A stretch of DNA of 64,000 nucleotides, from positions 24,759,817-24,823,816 of the forward strand of contig NC_067130.1 in NCBI RefSeq assembly GCF_021347895.1, given 5' to 3'. This document shows positions 1 to 52,263 of this stretch, one piece after another (positions within the stretch are counted from its first letter, which is position 1; the number at the start of each line of letters is the position of its first letter). The position numbers and the translations under genes were made by a program. The notes beneath the pieces were generated by a model. The model did not search any database, was not told the DNA's origin, and was given only the letters and a program-made list of their open reading frames with translations. Source of the stretch: Acanthochromis polyacanthus. Lineage: Eukaryota > Chordata > Actinopteri > Pomacentridae.

Positions 1-11
1 ATGTAAGGAAA

Positions 12-79
12 TGACGTAGCCCTCTCTGCTGTATAGATCCGAGCTGATTGGTGGAGCCGCTGGAGAGGCGTCGTTTGAA
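12..79 (+). promoter_or_regulatory. cenpa: cenpa promoter: CRE-like, CCAAT and CDE/CHR-like sites
   Basis: Seen: a CRE-like TGACGTAG at 12-19, an inverted CCAAT box (ATTGG) at 47-51, and GGCGTCG followed directly by TTTGAA at 67-79. Known: G2/M genes, including mammalian CENPA, are controlled by NF-Y CCAAT boxes plus a CHR (TTTGAA), sometimes with an upstream GC-rich CDE, bound by DREAM/MuvB-MYB. Inference: this is the cell-cycle promoter of the histone gene downstream. The window starts at base 1, so further upstream CCAAT boxes cannot be seen, and no start site is proven. Confidence 0.45.
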
Positions 80-169
80 TATGTTGTAGTGCTGTGTATG
101 GTGAATGCTGCTTACCGCTGTTCAGCCAGTTTCGATACCTAGTAGACTATTTAACAAACCATTGAATTG
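80..169 (+). other. cenpa: Candidate non-coding first exon of cenpa
   Basis: A good splice donor (G|GTGAGTAG) follows position 169. A matching acceptor (TTTTACAG) ends at 2906, just upstream of the cenpa start codon. No long open frame lies between 80 and 169, so this would be 5' UTR. The start of the exon is not determined; 80 is only the base after the CHR-like site. Confidence 0.35.
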
Positions 170-2906
170 GTGAGTAGTGTTTAACTCCACAGGTTCGTCT
201 ACAATAGTTATTAGGTTAGGAAACCCTTAAAAGGAGGGAATCAGTATGTCGTTGTAAAAGCGCACCTAAAAGTTAACATGACTTCAAAGCAGTTAGCTAG
301 GGAGCTATCGGTAGCTGCTACATGTAAGTGATAGCGTTAGTTTAGAGGTGTTATCTTGTCTAACATGACTTGTGCATGGCTTGTACATGCGCTATATTAA
401 GCAAACTTATCTGCGCAAATCGTGCATGCAAGCTTTTGAAAGTTGTCCTGGTCGAACACTTTACCTCATAATTATTGTTGAGTCAAACGCTACTGAGGAT
501 TAATGGTATCAAATGTTTACTGTTTACCCCATGGTACCCTTTATTGCCGCTAATCCCAATACTTAATAAAAAATAGTCCAGTTTTGGAGTGAGCCTCTAC
601 AGGAAACACTGCTCTAACAACAGGGGGACACAAAGACTTTATGAACACCTGAGTGGCAGCAGTTGCATCTTCGAAATTCATTTTGTGATCTTGCAAATGT
701 TCAATTTGTGCTCAAAAAATGAATGACACTTCCCTTTCAAATGTCTTAGATTATGTTCTGAGTTAAGATTTACCAGGCACTGCCATTGTTGACCTATAAA
801 TAATTTGTTGGTAAGAGTTAACTGTCACTACATCTTTCTTGAAGTCATTAATTCATCAAAACCCAAGGCAGTGCCTATGCCAAAAAATAACAGTTTACTG
901 AACCCGTAGGCAGCCATGACAACAATCGAGAAATAAATGAAAAACAGTCAAGGTTTGTCCATATATTGACATAAACTTTTGTATCCATTGGAATTTAATG
1001 TTGGCCACAAAATCGGCTTGGATACATCAGAAATTCAAGGAAGTGATCAAGCAAACATACGGATACTTGAATTATAAATTAGATAGCAATAAGAAATTAA
1101 AATTGCTCTTTAACCATGGATCCGACAAAATCCAGTGTATTAAAAACTGTAAACAAGCTACAGTCTTCCACGATAAATAACCTGTAATCATTATTAATCT
1201 ATTACATGATTATGATTATTTATCTTTACAGCGGATTGATGTAAAAATATTTCTCATAGCTGATCTGCGTTATGGAGTGACTTGTTCACTGTAGTTAACA
1301 TTAGTCAAGCTGTGGAAAACAGCTGCTCAGCTTGAACAGATGTCCACAAATAATGTTTCAGCAAATTTATCAGTCTAGGAAATTTGTCAGTATTTACTGA
1401 CACCTCTGAAAACTCAGAGCAGAGATTTTCTTCACCCTTCATCACTTTAGTTTGAATGTTGTCAGAAGCCTATACCGTAATCAGAGTCCCACTGCTCCTG
1501 AATGATAGCAGCTACAGCACCTCTCTACAGCAGCTACCAGCAGATGTTTATGTTAAGCCTCAGATAGCTAGTTAAATCGGACCAGCTGCCAGTAACCTTT
1601 CTTACAGCTTTGAAAATTAATTGTCAGGAGGTGCGCTTGGTTTATACAACTCATAATCTGGACCCTTACAAGCAATGAACAAGCAAAAGTCCATTGTGGG
1701 TCATTCCATGTCAACTCGGCAAGACTGGGGGAAGTCTGTTTTCTGACCATCTCAGAATCTGTTGAAACGTTGTAGGAATGATCTTTGGCATTTGAAACTG
1801 ACTTATACCCGCTTTTAGTTGAAATTCCAACATTTTGATAGTCTTTGACTCAATGAAAATTGTCAATAAATCTCTTGTGAGTTGTAAATTGAAGTAGATG
1901 CCACTTTCAGATGTCCATATCTCTTGAAGTTTATGTCCAAGAGTCTTCAAATTGTCAGGAGATGTTCAAAAGTTACTGGTGAATGGAGGAGAATGCTGCG
2001 AATACTGACAAACAAGCCTCACTTGTGTCTTGTGTTTAAGACCTCTCAGATTCAGGAGTTATTCAAAAATTGCAAATAAAGTGGATTTTAAAAAAATGTC
2101 TTTAATACATAGGATCTATTTTATCAACTTGCTTGTCTCAATATGTAGCCCAGGTATAGACTGTGACCTATCCAGGTGTCCCTGGATAGACTTCCCACAA
2201 CCCTAATGAAGATGATGAATGAGGTATAGATGATGGATGGATGGTTTAATTTTCTCATAGACCTCTGTTCAATCAGACTTGTTTTTGCCACCAGAGGATT
2301 TACCTCTGCTGACTGAAAGAAAGAATGCAGTTTTAATACATGTGTATAAAACAATAAATAGATGAAATATTTTAGCAATATGTTTACTTGAGATCAACAC
2401 AGAACAAGCAAAAATTCTATGAGACCTTTAGGAACAAAGTAAATGGAACACGGTTTTCCCCCAAAAAATCTTACAATTAATTTAGTTATAAATGATAATA
2501 TACATTATTCGAGGACACAAGGTTACATGTGCCCCCATACAGTAGTGGCCTCTTTATCACAGGGTAGGCCTGCCTTAGCACAATCCCAGATTTATTGTCT
2601 ATTTTACTGTAAATGGGACAATAATTGCATAATAAACACCATGCTGTGTTTTGAAACTTGCGATAAAAGCCATGAACTTATTATGAAAATGTTTACTGAG
2701 ATAAATCAAGTAACAAGTAGGGTGATTTTCTCACAGACTTCGATTCAGTTGGACTTGTTCAAATGGCAGTTAAATAAAATAGGGCCTAATTGAATTCATA
2801 ATTAGTTTCAGTGTTACACAATGGAATTAAAACTACCAGGAAAGAGTTGACTTGTGAAACTTGTTTTTGATTGTGAGCATGTAGTAATATTATCACTCTT
2901 TTACAG
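170..2906 (+). other. cenpa intron 1, mostly unrecognised sequence
   Basis: AT-rich DNA between the candidate donor at 170 and the acceptor ending at 2906. Apart from a decayed SINE tail near 2138-2250 I see no conserved coding sequence or mobile element. Short open frames here have no recognisable similarity. Confidence 0.4.
2138..2250 (+). repeat. Decayed SINE 3' tail
   Basis: The stretch has the wording of the 3' part of the fish SINE seen complete at 7489-7844 (a 'gtagccc... cctatccaggtgtcc' block, then 'cctaatgaagatga'). It ends in a short GATG repeat (atggatggatgg). The tRNA-like head is missing and the copy is strongly diverged. Confidence 0.45.
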
Positions 2907-2962
2907 GTAGACGGCGATTACAGTATTTTTCCTTTGTGGTTGTGACTGCTGTTTTGGAGGCT

Positions 2963-17219
<14,257 letters not shown>

Positions 17220-17428
17220 AAAAGAAAGAAAATCAATATGATCTGAAGCAGGTGAAGTGAACCTATTATGGTTATAAATGTTAATATTTTTATTATTATT
17301 CATCTACATTATGTATTATTTTACTTTTGACAAAATGTGTTCTTCTAAAGTGGATGAAAATGGTATCTGTTCAAAATATCTATATGTATTTTTGTTTGTT
17401 TGACTGTTAATTTGCCTACTCAGTGTTC

Positions 17429-17434
17429 AATAAA
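17429..17434 (+). other. cenpa: Candidate cenpa polyadenylation signal
   Basis: An AATAAA hexamer about 210 bases after the cenpa stop codon, in a plain AT-rich stretch before the next repeat. It is a reasonable 3' end, not proven. Confidence 0.4.
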
Positions 17435-19111
17435 TACAGAGCAGACACTGGTGTTGTCAGTTATTTGCCTTATGGAACTAGTAGTCTAGGTCTTCATAAG
17501 CATATCCATCAGATTGGTATCACATAGAAAGATGATGATTTTCTGTGTATGCACAGCAGAGGAAGATGTGTGCGTGCGTGTGCCATAGTTTAAATCCATA
17601 TGTGTCCAATACAAAGGATCGTCAATTTGTGGTAATGCGTTACATGCTGGCTGTTTCCATAGGTGCGTCTCCCCGGAACTGCCCGTAGCTCATTTGCATA
17701 AAGTAGACTTTACTTCTACTCAAGTGGGTCTCAAAATTAGTCAAAAACGCCATTAACAAAAGGAATATCAGTTTCATCACAGGCGATACTGACACATAAG
17801 GAGCTACAGAAGCAGGTCAGGAAAGAAATAATACTTGCCAAGCAGCAATATAAGGACAGGGTGGAGAACCTATTCAGGACTGGCAATTCACGACCTGCAT
17901 GGGAGGGGGTGAAATCCTTTTTGGGGATACATTACCATAAGTGCATCATCTCCTTAAATGGGAAGTCTGATTATGACCTGAGAAATGATCTAAATATACA
18001 TTCAAATCTTTTTAATGTTCATGATTTTAGCCACGACTTCTCTGTGTTTAAAGGCACTGCCTTAGATCCGAACAGTACAGTGGCAGTGCATGTCAACAAG
18101 CAGAGGGTACAGAGGGTGTTCCATGGTGTGAAGGAGAGGAAAAGCCTGGGTCCTGATGGGATTGGAGGTCAGGTCCTGAGGAACTGCACCGAGCAGCTGG
18201 CGGACACCTTCAGTTTCATCTTCTGGTCACTTCAGGTCCACAGGGTGCCCCGCCTGTGGAAGGACTCGATTATTGTCCCTTTGCCCAAAAACAAATGCAC
18301 GAAGCCACTGAATGACTTTAGACCCGTGGCACTTAACCTCTTTGGTAATGAAGTCTTTTGAGAGGATTGTGAAAGAGGATCTTATGAACACTGTCCAGTC
18401 AAACTTAGACCCTCTCCAATTTGCGTATCAGTCGGGGAGGGGGGTTGACGATGCAATAATCACTATTCTTAACATGATTATGTTGCATTTAGATGGCGTC
18501 AAAAATTTTGTCCGCCTGCTCTTTATCGACTTTACATCTGCTTTTAATTGCATTCAGCCCCACATTTTGGCCGAGCGTCTTCTAAACCATAAGATTAACA
18601 GTAGTTTGATTTACTGGTTGTTGGATTTTTTTAACTGTCAGATCACAACTGGTCCGGGTCAATGGCGTTCTGTCTGACGTTCTCTTCTCCTCCACTGGCT
18701 CCCCCCAGGGATGCGTCCTGTTGCCCCTTCTTTTTGTGTTGTACACGAATGCATGTCGGAGCTCATATGAGAAGCGTCATATTGTGAAGTTCGCTGATGA
18801 TTCTGTGATTGTGTCCCTTCCCAGCCATGATGACCCTGTGCTGGGCCTTGTAGTAGAGGACTTCATTCAGTGGTGCAAGTCGTCCTTCATCACTATTAAT
18901 GTTCAGAAAACCAAGGAAATGACGATTAATTTTAGGAAGTCCTGTTCAGTCATCGCTCCCCTGTCAATTAATGGTCAAACTGTGAAATCAGTTCAGCAGT
19001 ACAGATATCTTGGGACGGTAATTGACGACAGGCTGTCCTTCGAGCATCAGGTTGATGCTGTGTGCAAGAAAGCCAACCAGTGCTTGTATTTCCTTCGGAA
19101 GCTCAGGAATA

Positions 19112-20735
19112 CAGTGCCTTGTGAAAGTATTCGGCCCCCTTGAACTTTTCAACCTTTCGCCACATTTCAGGCTTCAAGCATAAAGATATAAAATTTTTAT
19201 TTTTTTGTCAAGAATCAACAACAAGTGGGACACAATCGTGAAGTGGAATGAAATTTATTGGATATTTTATACTTTTTTATCAAATAAAAAACTGAAAAGT
19301 GGGTGTGCAATATTATTCGGCCCCTTTACTTTCAGTGCAGCAAACTCACTCTAGAAGTTCAGTGAGGATCTCTGAATGATCCAATGTTGTCCTAAATGAC
19401 TGATGATGATAAATAAAATCCACCTGTGTGTAATCAAGTCTCCGTATAAATGCACCTGCTCTGTGATAGTCTCAGGGTTCTGTTTAAAGTGCAGAGAGCA
19501 TCATGAAGACCAAGGAACACACCAGGCAGGTCCCAGATACTGTTGTGGAGAAGTTTAAAGCCTGATTTGGATACAAAAAGATTTCCCAAGCTTTAAACAT
19601 CTCAAGGAGCACTGTGCAAGCAATCATACTGAAATGGAAGGAGTATCAGACCACTGCAAATCTACCAAGACCTGGCCGTCCCTCTAAGCTTTCAACTCCA
19701 ACAAGGAGAAGACTGATCAGAGATGCAGCCAAGAGGCCCATGATCACTCTGGATGAACTGCAGAGATCTACAGCTGAGGTGGGAGAGTCTGTCCATAGGA
19801 CAACAATCAGTCGTACACTGCACAAATCTGGCCTTTATGGAAGAGTGGCAAGAAGAAAGCCATTTCTCAAAGATATCCATAAAAAGTCTGGTTTGAAGTT
19901 TGCTACAAGCCACCTGGGAGACACACCAAACATGTGGAAGAAGGTGCTCTGGTCAGATGAAACCAAAATTGAACTTTTCGGCCACAATGCAAAACGATAT
20001 GTTTGGCGTAAAAGCAGCACAGCTCATCACCCTGAACACACCATCCCCACTGTCAAACATGGTGGTGGCAGCCTCATGGTTTGGGCCTGCTTTTCTTCAG
20101 CAGGGACAGGGAAGATGGTTAAAATTGATGGGAAGATGAATGGAGCCAAATACAGGAGCATTCTGGAAGAAAACCTGTTGGAGTCTGCAAAAGACCTGAG
20201 ACTGGGACGGAGATTTATCTTCCAACAGGACAATGATCCAAAACATAAAGCCAAATCTACAATGGAATGGTTCACAAATAAACGTATCCAGGTGTTAGAA
20301 TGGCCAAGTCAAAGTCCAGACCTGAATCCAGTCGAGAATCTGTGGGCAGAGCTGAAGACTGCTGTTCACAAACGCTCTCCATCCAACCTCACTGAGCTCG
20401 AGCTGTTTTGCAAGGAAGAATGGGCAAGAATTTCAGTCTCTCGATGTGCAAAACTGATAGAGACATACCCCAAGTGACTTGTAGCTGTAATTGCAACAAA
20501 AGGTGGCGCTACAAAGTATTAATGCAAGGGGGCCGAATAATATTGCACGCCCCACTTTTCAGGTTTTTATTTGTTAAAGTTTAAAATATCCAATAAACTT
20601 CGTTCCACTTCACGATTGTGTCCCACTTGTTGATTCTTGACAAAAAATTACAATTTTATATCTTTATGTTTGAAGCCTGAAATGTGGCGAAAGGTTGAAA
20701 AGTTCAAGGGGGCCGAATACTTTCACAAGGCACTG
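19112..20735 (+). mobile_element. Tc1/mariner element, copy B
   Basis: Ends CAGTGCCTTGTGAAAG and its complement, flanked by TA on both sides (19110-19111, 20736-20737). Inverted repeats of about 220 bp end at the 'ttcggcccc' motifs near 19325 and 20530. The element is 1624 bp. Its insertion into LINE coding sequence is clean: the LINE frame continues directly on the other side. Confidence 0.93.
19503..20522 (+). pseudogene. Tc1 transposase with two nonsense codons
   Basis: From ATG at 19503 to TAA at 20520-20522 the frame would give 339 aa, the usual Tc1 length. It has in-frame stops at 19563-19565 (TGA after KFKA) and 20475-20477 (TGA after ETYPK). Between them: HTH segment (SRSTVQAIILKWKEY), GRPSKL hook, and the DDE motifs [21 protein letters not shown] and SPDLNPVENLWAELK. 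The second stop removes only the last 15 residues; the first destroys the N-terminal DNA-binding domain. Confidence 0.93.
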
Positions 20736-21083
20736 TATAAAGATCAAAACTAAGTTTATGTATATGTTTTACTCATGTTTTATCGAATCTGTCCTGACAT
20801 TTGCTTTTATCTGCTGGTTTGGCTCAGTCAACCTTAAAAACCGAAACAGACTCCAAGGCATAGTCAAAATGTGCAGCAAAATTGTAGGCACTCCACTGAC
20901 AGATACGTCTCTCCTATATAAAACTAGATCTTTTAAAAAAGCAAAATTTGTCCTGTTTGACCCTAGCCACCCTCTTGCTTCTGAATTCAGGGTGCTTTCA
21001 TCTAGATGTATGTTTCAAGTGCCTAGATGTAGGACAGACAGATTAAAAAAATCATGGGTCCCATTGGCCATTGGCCTCCTTAA

Positions 21084-21989
21084 AGCTGCTGTCCGGAGTT
21101 TCCGTTTGTTTTCAATTTATGTATCATTGTTTAACAAAGCTTAAATGTGTTAGTCTAGTTCGATACTATAATATAAAGTTAGTATAACGCGATATGAAAA
21201 TTTATTCCTGAGCTCCGCCTTCCTCTCATAGACCCCCATGTTATTCCAAAAAGCGCCGGTCGCTGCCGACCAATCAAGTTCGAGCTTCAGCTTTGTCATG
21301 CTGTCAATCAACGGTTACGCGCACAGCAAGCAAGCCCATGCAGAGGTGGGCGAGCTACGCACTACGGAACCGCGCGCACATTTGTTTTGCTTGTGGAGGA
21401 GAGAGCATCAGGGCTCAGCAACTTCCAGAAAAGTTACCAATCCCACGGCTTGTCAGGCCAAGAGACTGCAGGACGTTTTTTGGCTCGGGGTGCTCGCGTC
21501 GCTCCCCGACCACGGCCTCCATAGCCCGCCTGACGGCTTCGTTTAGATGCCCGACCTCTGGAGGAAGATGTTGGGGCGTCTGGGACATACTCTTCGTCAG
21601 AGGAGTCATGCAATTCTGAACTCTAGATAGAAATAAATAAACAATGTAACACATATACACGCGTAAATGCACTAAGTTTGATAAACAACGTCATCGAGAG
21701 GGATACACGAGTGTAATCACATATTGAAACTTTACTCGTTCGTCCTAGCAGATTCATGTTATTTTGGTATTAGGACAAGTTAGACTCAACACAGCATTCT
21801 AATGTAATTCCTTTATTATTTACTAAATGTACTAAATGTGGAAAACAGCAAAACAGGCAAGATGCTGCAGCACTCCGGGCACTCCTCTCATGTACTGCGC
21901 GCGTGCACAAATAAAGGGGCGAAATCAGAGGGAGGGTGGGACCAACAGTGTTTTGGCAGACGCTGCGATTCAAACTCCGGACAGCAGCT
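21084..21989. mobile_element. TTAA-flanked non-autonomous DNA element
   Basis: Ends AGCTGCTGTCCGGAGTTT and its exact complement. It is flanked by TTAA (21080-21083, 21990-21993) and sits within the LINE: 'ggcctcc' on the left continues as 'taatgaacgg' on the right with one TTAA. Size 906 bp, with no transposase frame recognised. TTAA duplication is typical of piggyBac (and Kolobok) elements, but the terminal bases are AGC rather than CCC, so the class stays open. Confidence 0.7.
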
Positions 21990-22220
21990 TTAATAATGAA
22001 CGGTTTTTAACACCTTTATAATGCACTTTGTGGTCATTTTAACTTTCCTCGGGTTTTATCTTTATCTCTGTATTTTATTGCATTTTAATTGATTACTGTT
22101 ATTGTTGTTGTTTCTGTTGTGTATTTTACTGCATTTTATTGTACTGGATTGTTTGTTGTTTTTACTGCTGGCTGCACCAAAAATTGCCCCGCGGGGACAA
22201 TAAAGATTTCTTGACTTGAG

Positions 22221-22490
22221 TGGTGTGAGATACTGCAAGGTTTGGTAGTGATCCGATACCAAGTAAATACAGGGCCAGTATTGTGGATAGTGATACTCCA
22301 GACTAACTTGTTCAGTAGTTGGTAGGTTTAGAACAAAGGTTAGGTGCTGTATATGGCAGACAGTCAAGTCGCCTCTTTAATGAGGTCACAGCCGTTCAGA
22401 CTTTCAGGACAGAAACTGAAACTAAAGTATCAATATCATTACACTGGTATCGATATCATCGATATTTGGATCGATCCGCCCACTTCTGTT
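22221..22490. repeat. Possible hAT-like MITE remnant
   Basis: The left part reads 'gatactgcaaggtttggtag' and 'gtgatccgatacc'. The right part reads 'tcgatatttggatcgatccg'. GATCCGATACC-type motifs occur in several fish hAT ends. No clear inverted end or duplication was found. Confidence 0.3.
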
Positions 22491-22896
22491 GACTTCCACT
22501 TTATGCAAATTCAGTGTGGTGAGAGGAGGTGCAATGCATCACGACACTTTCATCTAACTAGCCTTTGAACTGAAATGAGGACAGATTCAGAAACTGCACA
22601 GCCCATTTCTCCCCTGTAATACTTGCAGAAATACTTTTCGCTGACCTGTTTTCGTAAAAAAGAGAAAGTTTGCGACGCATCTACCAGACTAAAGCTCAAG
22701 GTTGGTCATGTGACCACCTAATGGCCCACGAGTGACACGCCCCCCAAGCTTGAGATATTTAGGTAAGGTGTGTTTCCATGCAAGAAAAAATGGCACCGTG
22801 GAGAGGAGTTAAACTCTACAGGTCGGTGTTAAAGTCATCTTAGTAACTTGTTTTCATTTCTACATCTGGACAATATAGCAGGGGCCTGCATTATTA

Positions 22897-23252
22897 CCTC
22901 CGCCAGGAGGTTATGTAATCATCGGAGTTTTTTTGTCTGTTAACAGCATAACTCAAAAAGTCATGGACGGATTTTCACCAAATTTTTTACAGAATGTCCG
23001 CAAGAGCAAAAGTAACAATCGATTAGATTTTGGAGGTGATCCGGATCACCGTCTGGATCCAGGATTTTTTTGAAGGACTCTGTACAATTGAGAGATGGCC
23101 GGGCCATCTCTAATCGATTGTTACTTTTGCTCTTCCGGACATTCTGTAAAAATTTGGTGAAAATCCGTCCTTGACTTTTTGAGTTATGCTGTTAACAGAC
23201 AAACAGATGGCCTGGCAGAGGTCTGCGCTCTCCGAGTGCTTTTCTAGTTGTA
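22897..23252. mobile_element. Large palindromic MITE (fold-back element)
   Basis: Arms 22939-23029 and 23110-23207 are near-perfect inverted copies, including CTGTTAACAGCATAACTCAA, the 'ggacggattttcaccaaa' block and 'aacaatcgatta'. They surround an 80-bp centre with 'ggatcaccgtctggatcc'. The outer flank begins 'cctccgccaggaggttatg' and the right edge ends 'ctccgagtgcttttctag'. It encodes no protein and could form a hairpin of about 300 nt if transcribed. I recognise it as a common fish repeat but cannot name it safely. Confidence 0.75.
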
Positions 23253-25386
23253 GCTGAAGTTACTGTAAGTTAATATGTAACTGTAACCTCTGATGTAGAC
23301 CTGTTCTAACATCGTGTTCTAAAGTTGTCCTGTAAATCTCAGGCTACTTTTCTAGAGTTAGTGTTAACATGCGAAGTCAGATTTGTCAGCATCATGAATT
23401 AGTTAACTGTTAGCTGTAATTAAGTGTTCTGTGGGTCACAGTTAATCTACATTAACGTCCCACCACAGAACTCTGTTGCAAATGAAAGTTAATCTCTCAG
23501 TTCAATGAATGAAGAACAGTTCACTTCTGAGTTAATATCTCTGTTCTTTGGTTCAGACTGTTTTTTAACAGTTTCTGTTCTTTCACTGAAAAAAAACTTC
23601 TATTGAAATGAGTCGTTCAGAAACAGTGATGTTACTGAGGTACCCACTATCACACTGAACTACACAGGTGAGTGATACTTGTGCTGATATTCAACGTAAA
23701 ACAGAACAGCAATTCTTTCTCTACAGCAGTGTATGTTTAGGTACATGGAGTGGAGCTCATGTAATCAGAATACTAATGATATATTAGAATAAAAAGAATG
23801 AACTTCATTGTCCATCTAAGACTGTGTTGTTAGGAAATGTTCAAACATGTTCTTAGGCCTGAACCAGGAAAACAAACATTTCTATAAGATTAAAAATAAG
23901 ACAAAAGCATGTCTTTCTGTTATGTTACATCCATATTTTGCTGTGTTCACTCTGATATTTAATGTCCCATTAGTTGGAATGAAGGAACCTTGTAGATCTT
24001 TTCTCACTGTTACTCTTTGTCTTCCACCTATACCATTTTATTGTGCTACCCATGCATATCTCAATTTGGTATGATAGACCTCTCAAAGTGGCAGCTTAAT
24101 GTATTTTACGTAAGTCACAAATTTTTGCAGACTGTGTCTCAGTAGAGCAAAAGGGGCATTTACCAGCCTATTCCTTGTTTTGGTTTGAGTTTAATGTCTT
24201 GAACATCTCCAGAGATGCTCCAGAGTACATTTTTGGAATGACCCTTGGTGTTCAAAATTCAGAGTGGTATTCACAGTTATTTGCTTGCATTCCTGAACAG
24301 AATAAAATGTTTGTGATTGTATTAGTTTGATGATCTGAAATATTTAAGTGTGAAAGTGCAAAAGATAAGATATCAGGAAAACTTTTCCACAGCACCCTAA
24401 CTGTTAAAGTATTGGTATATATATACCAAATCCAAAAATTATACTAGATTTCACTAAATTTGGTACTGGTTTCCCATAAAGCTGAGAACTCTATCTGGAC
24501 AATGTGTGTGCACCAGAGTTTCAGTTCTGTTGGTAACATGTAGCAAAGTACAGTCACATATTTGCGAAGTATTGTACTTGAATAAAATTACAAGATACTC
24601 ATACGTAAATACCTCCCTCATCTGAGACTTGATAATTTTATTGTCTGCATTTTAGATGAAAATTCTGTGCTTTCTGCTGTACCAAAAGATCGTAATATAT
24701 ATTTCAGAACCCTAAACATTACAGTCCAACAGCAGTAATAGGAGAGGCAAAATAACTACATAAATAATACTGTTTATCACCATGATATTCTTCTGTCACA
24801 TTACAACAGTGAAGAAGTATGTGAAGACAAATTAACTATGGAGGTTGAACACACATAGGGGTCAGATTGTCCGTTTTAGCGATTACACATGCTCATTGGC
24901 TGGAGCTTCAGCACTGTGGACCTGTGTAAGATCAGGACCATATAGAGCATCACTCCTCCGAAGCAGGATGACATGATCACTGTCCTCCATTTCACATGGG
25001 CCAGCTGGAAGAATAAGCAGCATTTTCACCAGCTTTGATTTCAGTTGGCTAAAAATTCAGATGCTGCAGCATTACATAGATTCAACAGGTAGGAGAGTGA
25101 GAAGGGGCTTTGGGTATGATACTGGGATATAAATTTCTCTTATTTCCTGATGACATAGTTTACCTTATGGTTCAGTTGGTTTCTAGACAAGTGTATTCAT
25201 TTTCATAACTTTTTTTAAGAGATATTTTAAATGATTTTCCTGGATATTGGATTTATATGTTAGACTTCATTTTCTAGTCTGCATAATGTGCTTAAATTCA
25301 GTCTTGTTAATTTCTTTGTTGATTGGAGGTGTAAAGGGGAAAAGTCTAATGTTAATCCCTTGATCCATCTCTGGTCTGTTTTCCAG
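23253..25386 (+). other. Region upstream of the NR5A gene, promoter not located
   Basis: AT-rich DNA with no recognised element. NR5A genes usually have a non-coding first exon. A possible donor (CAACAG|GTAGGAGAG) occurs at 25090, and an acceptor (TTTTCCAG) ends at 25386, just before the start codon. No promoter motif is convincing. Confidence 0.35.
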
Positions 25387-25387
25387 A

Positions 25388-51312
<25,925 letters not shown>

Positions 51313-51365
51313 AGACTTGTGTGCAGATGATAGCATATGTAAACATTAAGCCGTGATAAATGTTT

Positions 51366-51371
51366 AATAAA
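51366..51371 (+). other. nr5a5: NR5A polyadenylation signal candidate
   Basis: AATAAA 54 bases after the stop codon. This would give a very short 3' UTR. Later signals are possible. Confidence 0.4.
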
Positions 51372-52263
51372 AATAATGCTCTTCATCCCTGGTTTTTTCC
51401 TTTGTTTTAAGACTGAGATTTAGCAGTAATACGTACAAAAAGTAATATTGGGAAGATGTGGCTTGTATTCACTGAAAAAAACATTGTACTTAAATCCCAG
51501 ATCTGACATTTTGCAAAAGAAGATTTTCATCAGAAGAAAATGAAAGCTAAAGCTGCTCCTTGGCAGTGTAAAAGGAATTGTAAATCTTGGACTGTTATTT
51601 TAAAACATGTATTTGTGAGTTGTAGACAATACATATTTGAACTGAGGCTAGTCATTGTGTTATACAAAGACCTGTGCAAGTCGGTGTCCTACTACTTTGT
51701 GGATTTTATGAGGCCACATGAAACATGTACAACAGGTAATGGTACTACTTACGGAATTAATATTGTGATTAAAGTGTCTTCGAAAACTGGGAAAATCTCA
51801 GTGTCAGTAGGTCAGATCTCTGGGTTGGATGTAAGTACAGTCCATGAGAAATCATACGATGGCATCAACACAATAATCATATTCAAATGTACACATATGT
51901 GCTTTAAAACACAATGCAGACTAAAGAAAATATGTTCTTTATTAGCTATAGACATCACAGATCTATTATCGCCATTACTCTGCTAAATGTTGAATAAATC
52001 AATATTAGCATTTGTATTTATTATGTAGTCACAGTTTGTATATCAATTCTGAAGAACCATGTCACAATAGCTTGAAAAAGGCAAAAGAGTACTGAACCCA
52101 TTTGGAACGATCTGCACTCATGATTATGATCATGATCATGACTCATGTATTAGGCAAAACCAATCTAAATAATAACACACAAATCTAAAGCTGGAGAGGT
52201 GCAAAGTAAAAAAAATGGAGACAAGACAATTTTTCTACGCATTGTAAAAGTGGACACTCAGCG
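51372..52263 (+). other. Downstream of NR5A, no recognised gene
   Basis: An open frame at 51540-51986 (148 codons, starting MKAKAAPWQCKRNC) has no recognisable domain, Kozak context or splice pattern. I treat it as chance in the 3' flank. A short ATGATC-rich patch at about 52118-52142 is low-complexity. Confidence 0.3.

Larger units (their letters stand above)
17861..21080 (+). pseudogene. LINE reverse transcriptase, interrupted
   Basis: Segments in order: linker to KSLGPDGIGGQVLRNC (17861-18361); fingers and palm with DPLQFAYQSGRGVDDA and motif A FIDFTSAF (18312-18677); motif B STGSPQGCVL with motif C KFADDSVIV and the thumb (18690-19110); then, after the Tc1, FYSCFIESVLTFAFICWFGS and PLAIGLL (20738-21080). 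Both catalytic motifs keep their Asp residues. The frame shifts near 18340 and 18670, and the Tc1 cuts it within LRKLRN. The last codons meet the TTAA element at 21080. Confidence 0.85.
17780..22218 (+). mobile_element. L2/Rex1-like LINE, 5'-truncated, with two nested insertions
   Basis: Coding wording of a jockey-superfamily LINE starts near 17780 (linker before the reverse transcriptase) and resumes after two insertions: Tc1 at 19112-20735 and a TTAA element at 21084-21989. The 3' UTR ends 'gcggggacaataaagatttc' near 22218. With the insertions removed the LINE is about 1.9 kb. The endonuclease half is missing, so this is a 5'-truncated copy. It lies between cenpa and the nuclear receptor gene, in the same direction as both. 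Confidence 0.8.

Noticed and set aside
51540..51986. 148-codon open frame just downstream of the NR5A gene
   Set aside because: No recognisable domain, AT-rich composition and repetitive short hydrophobic runs; it lies in the probable 3' flank. A chance frame is likelier than a gene.
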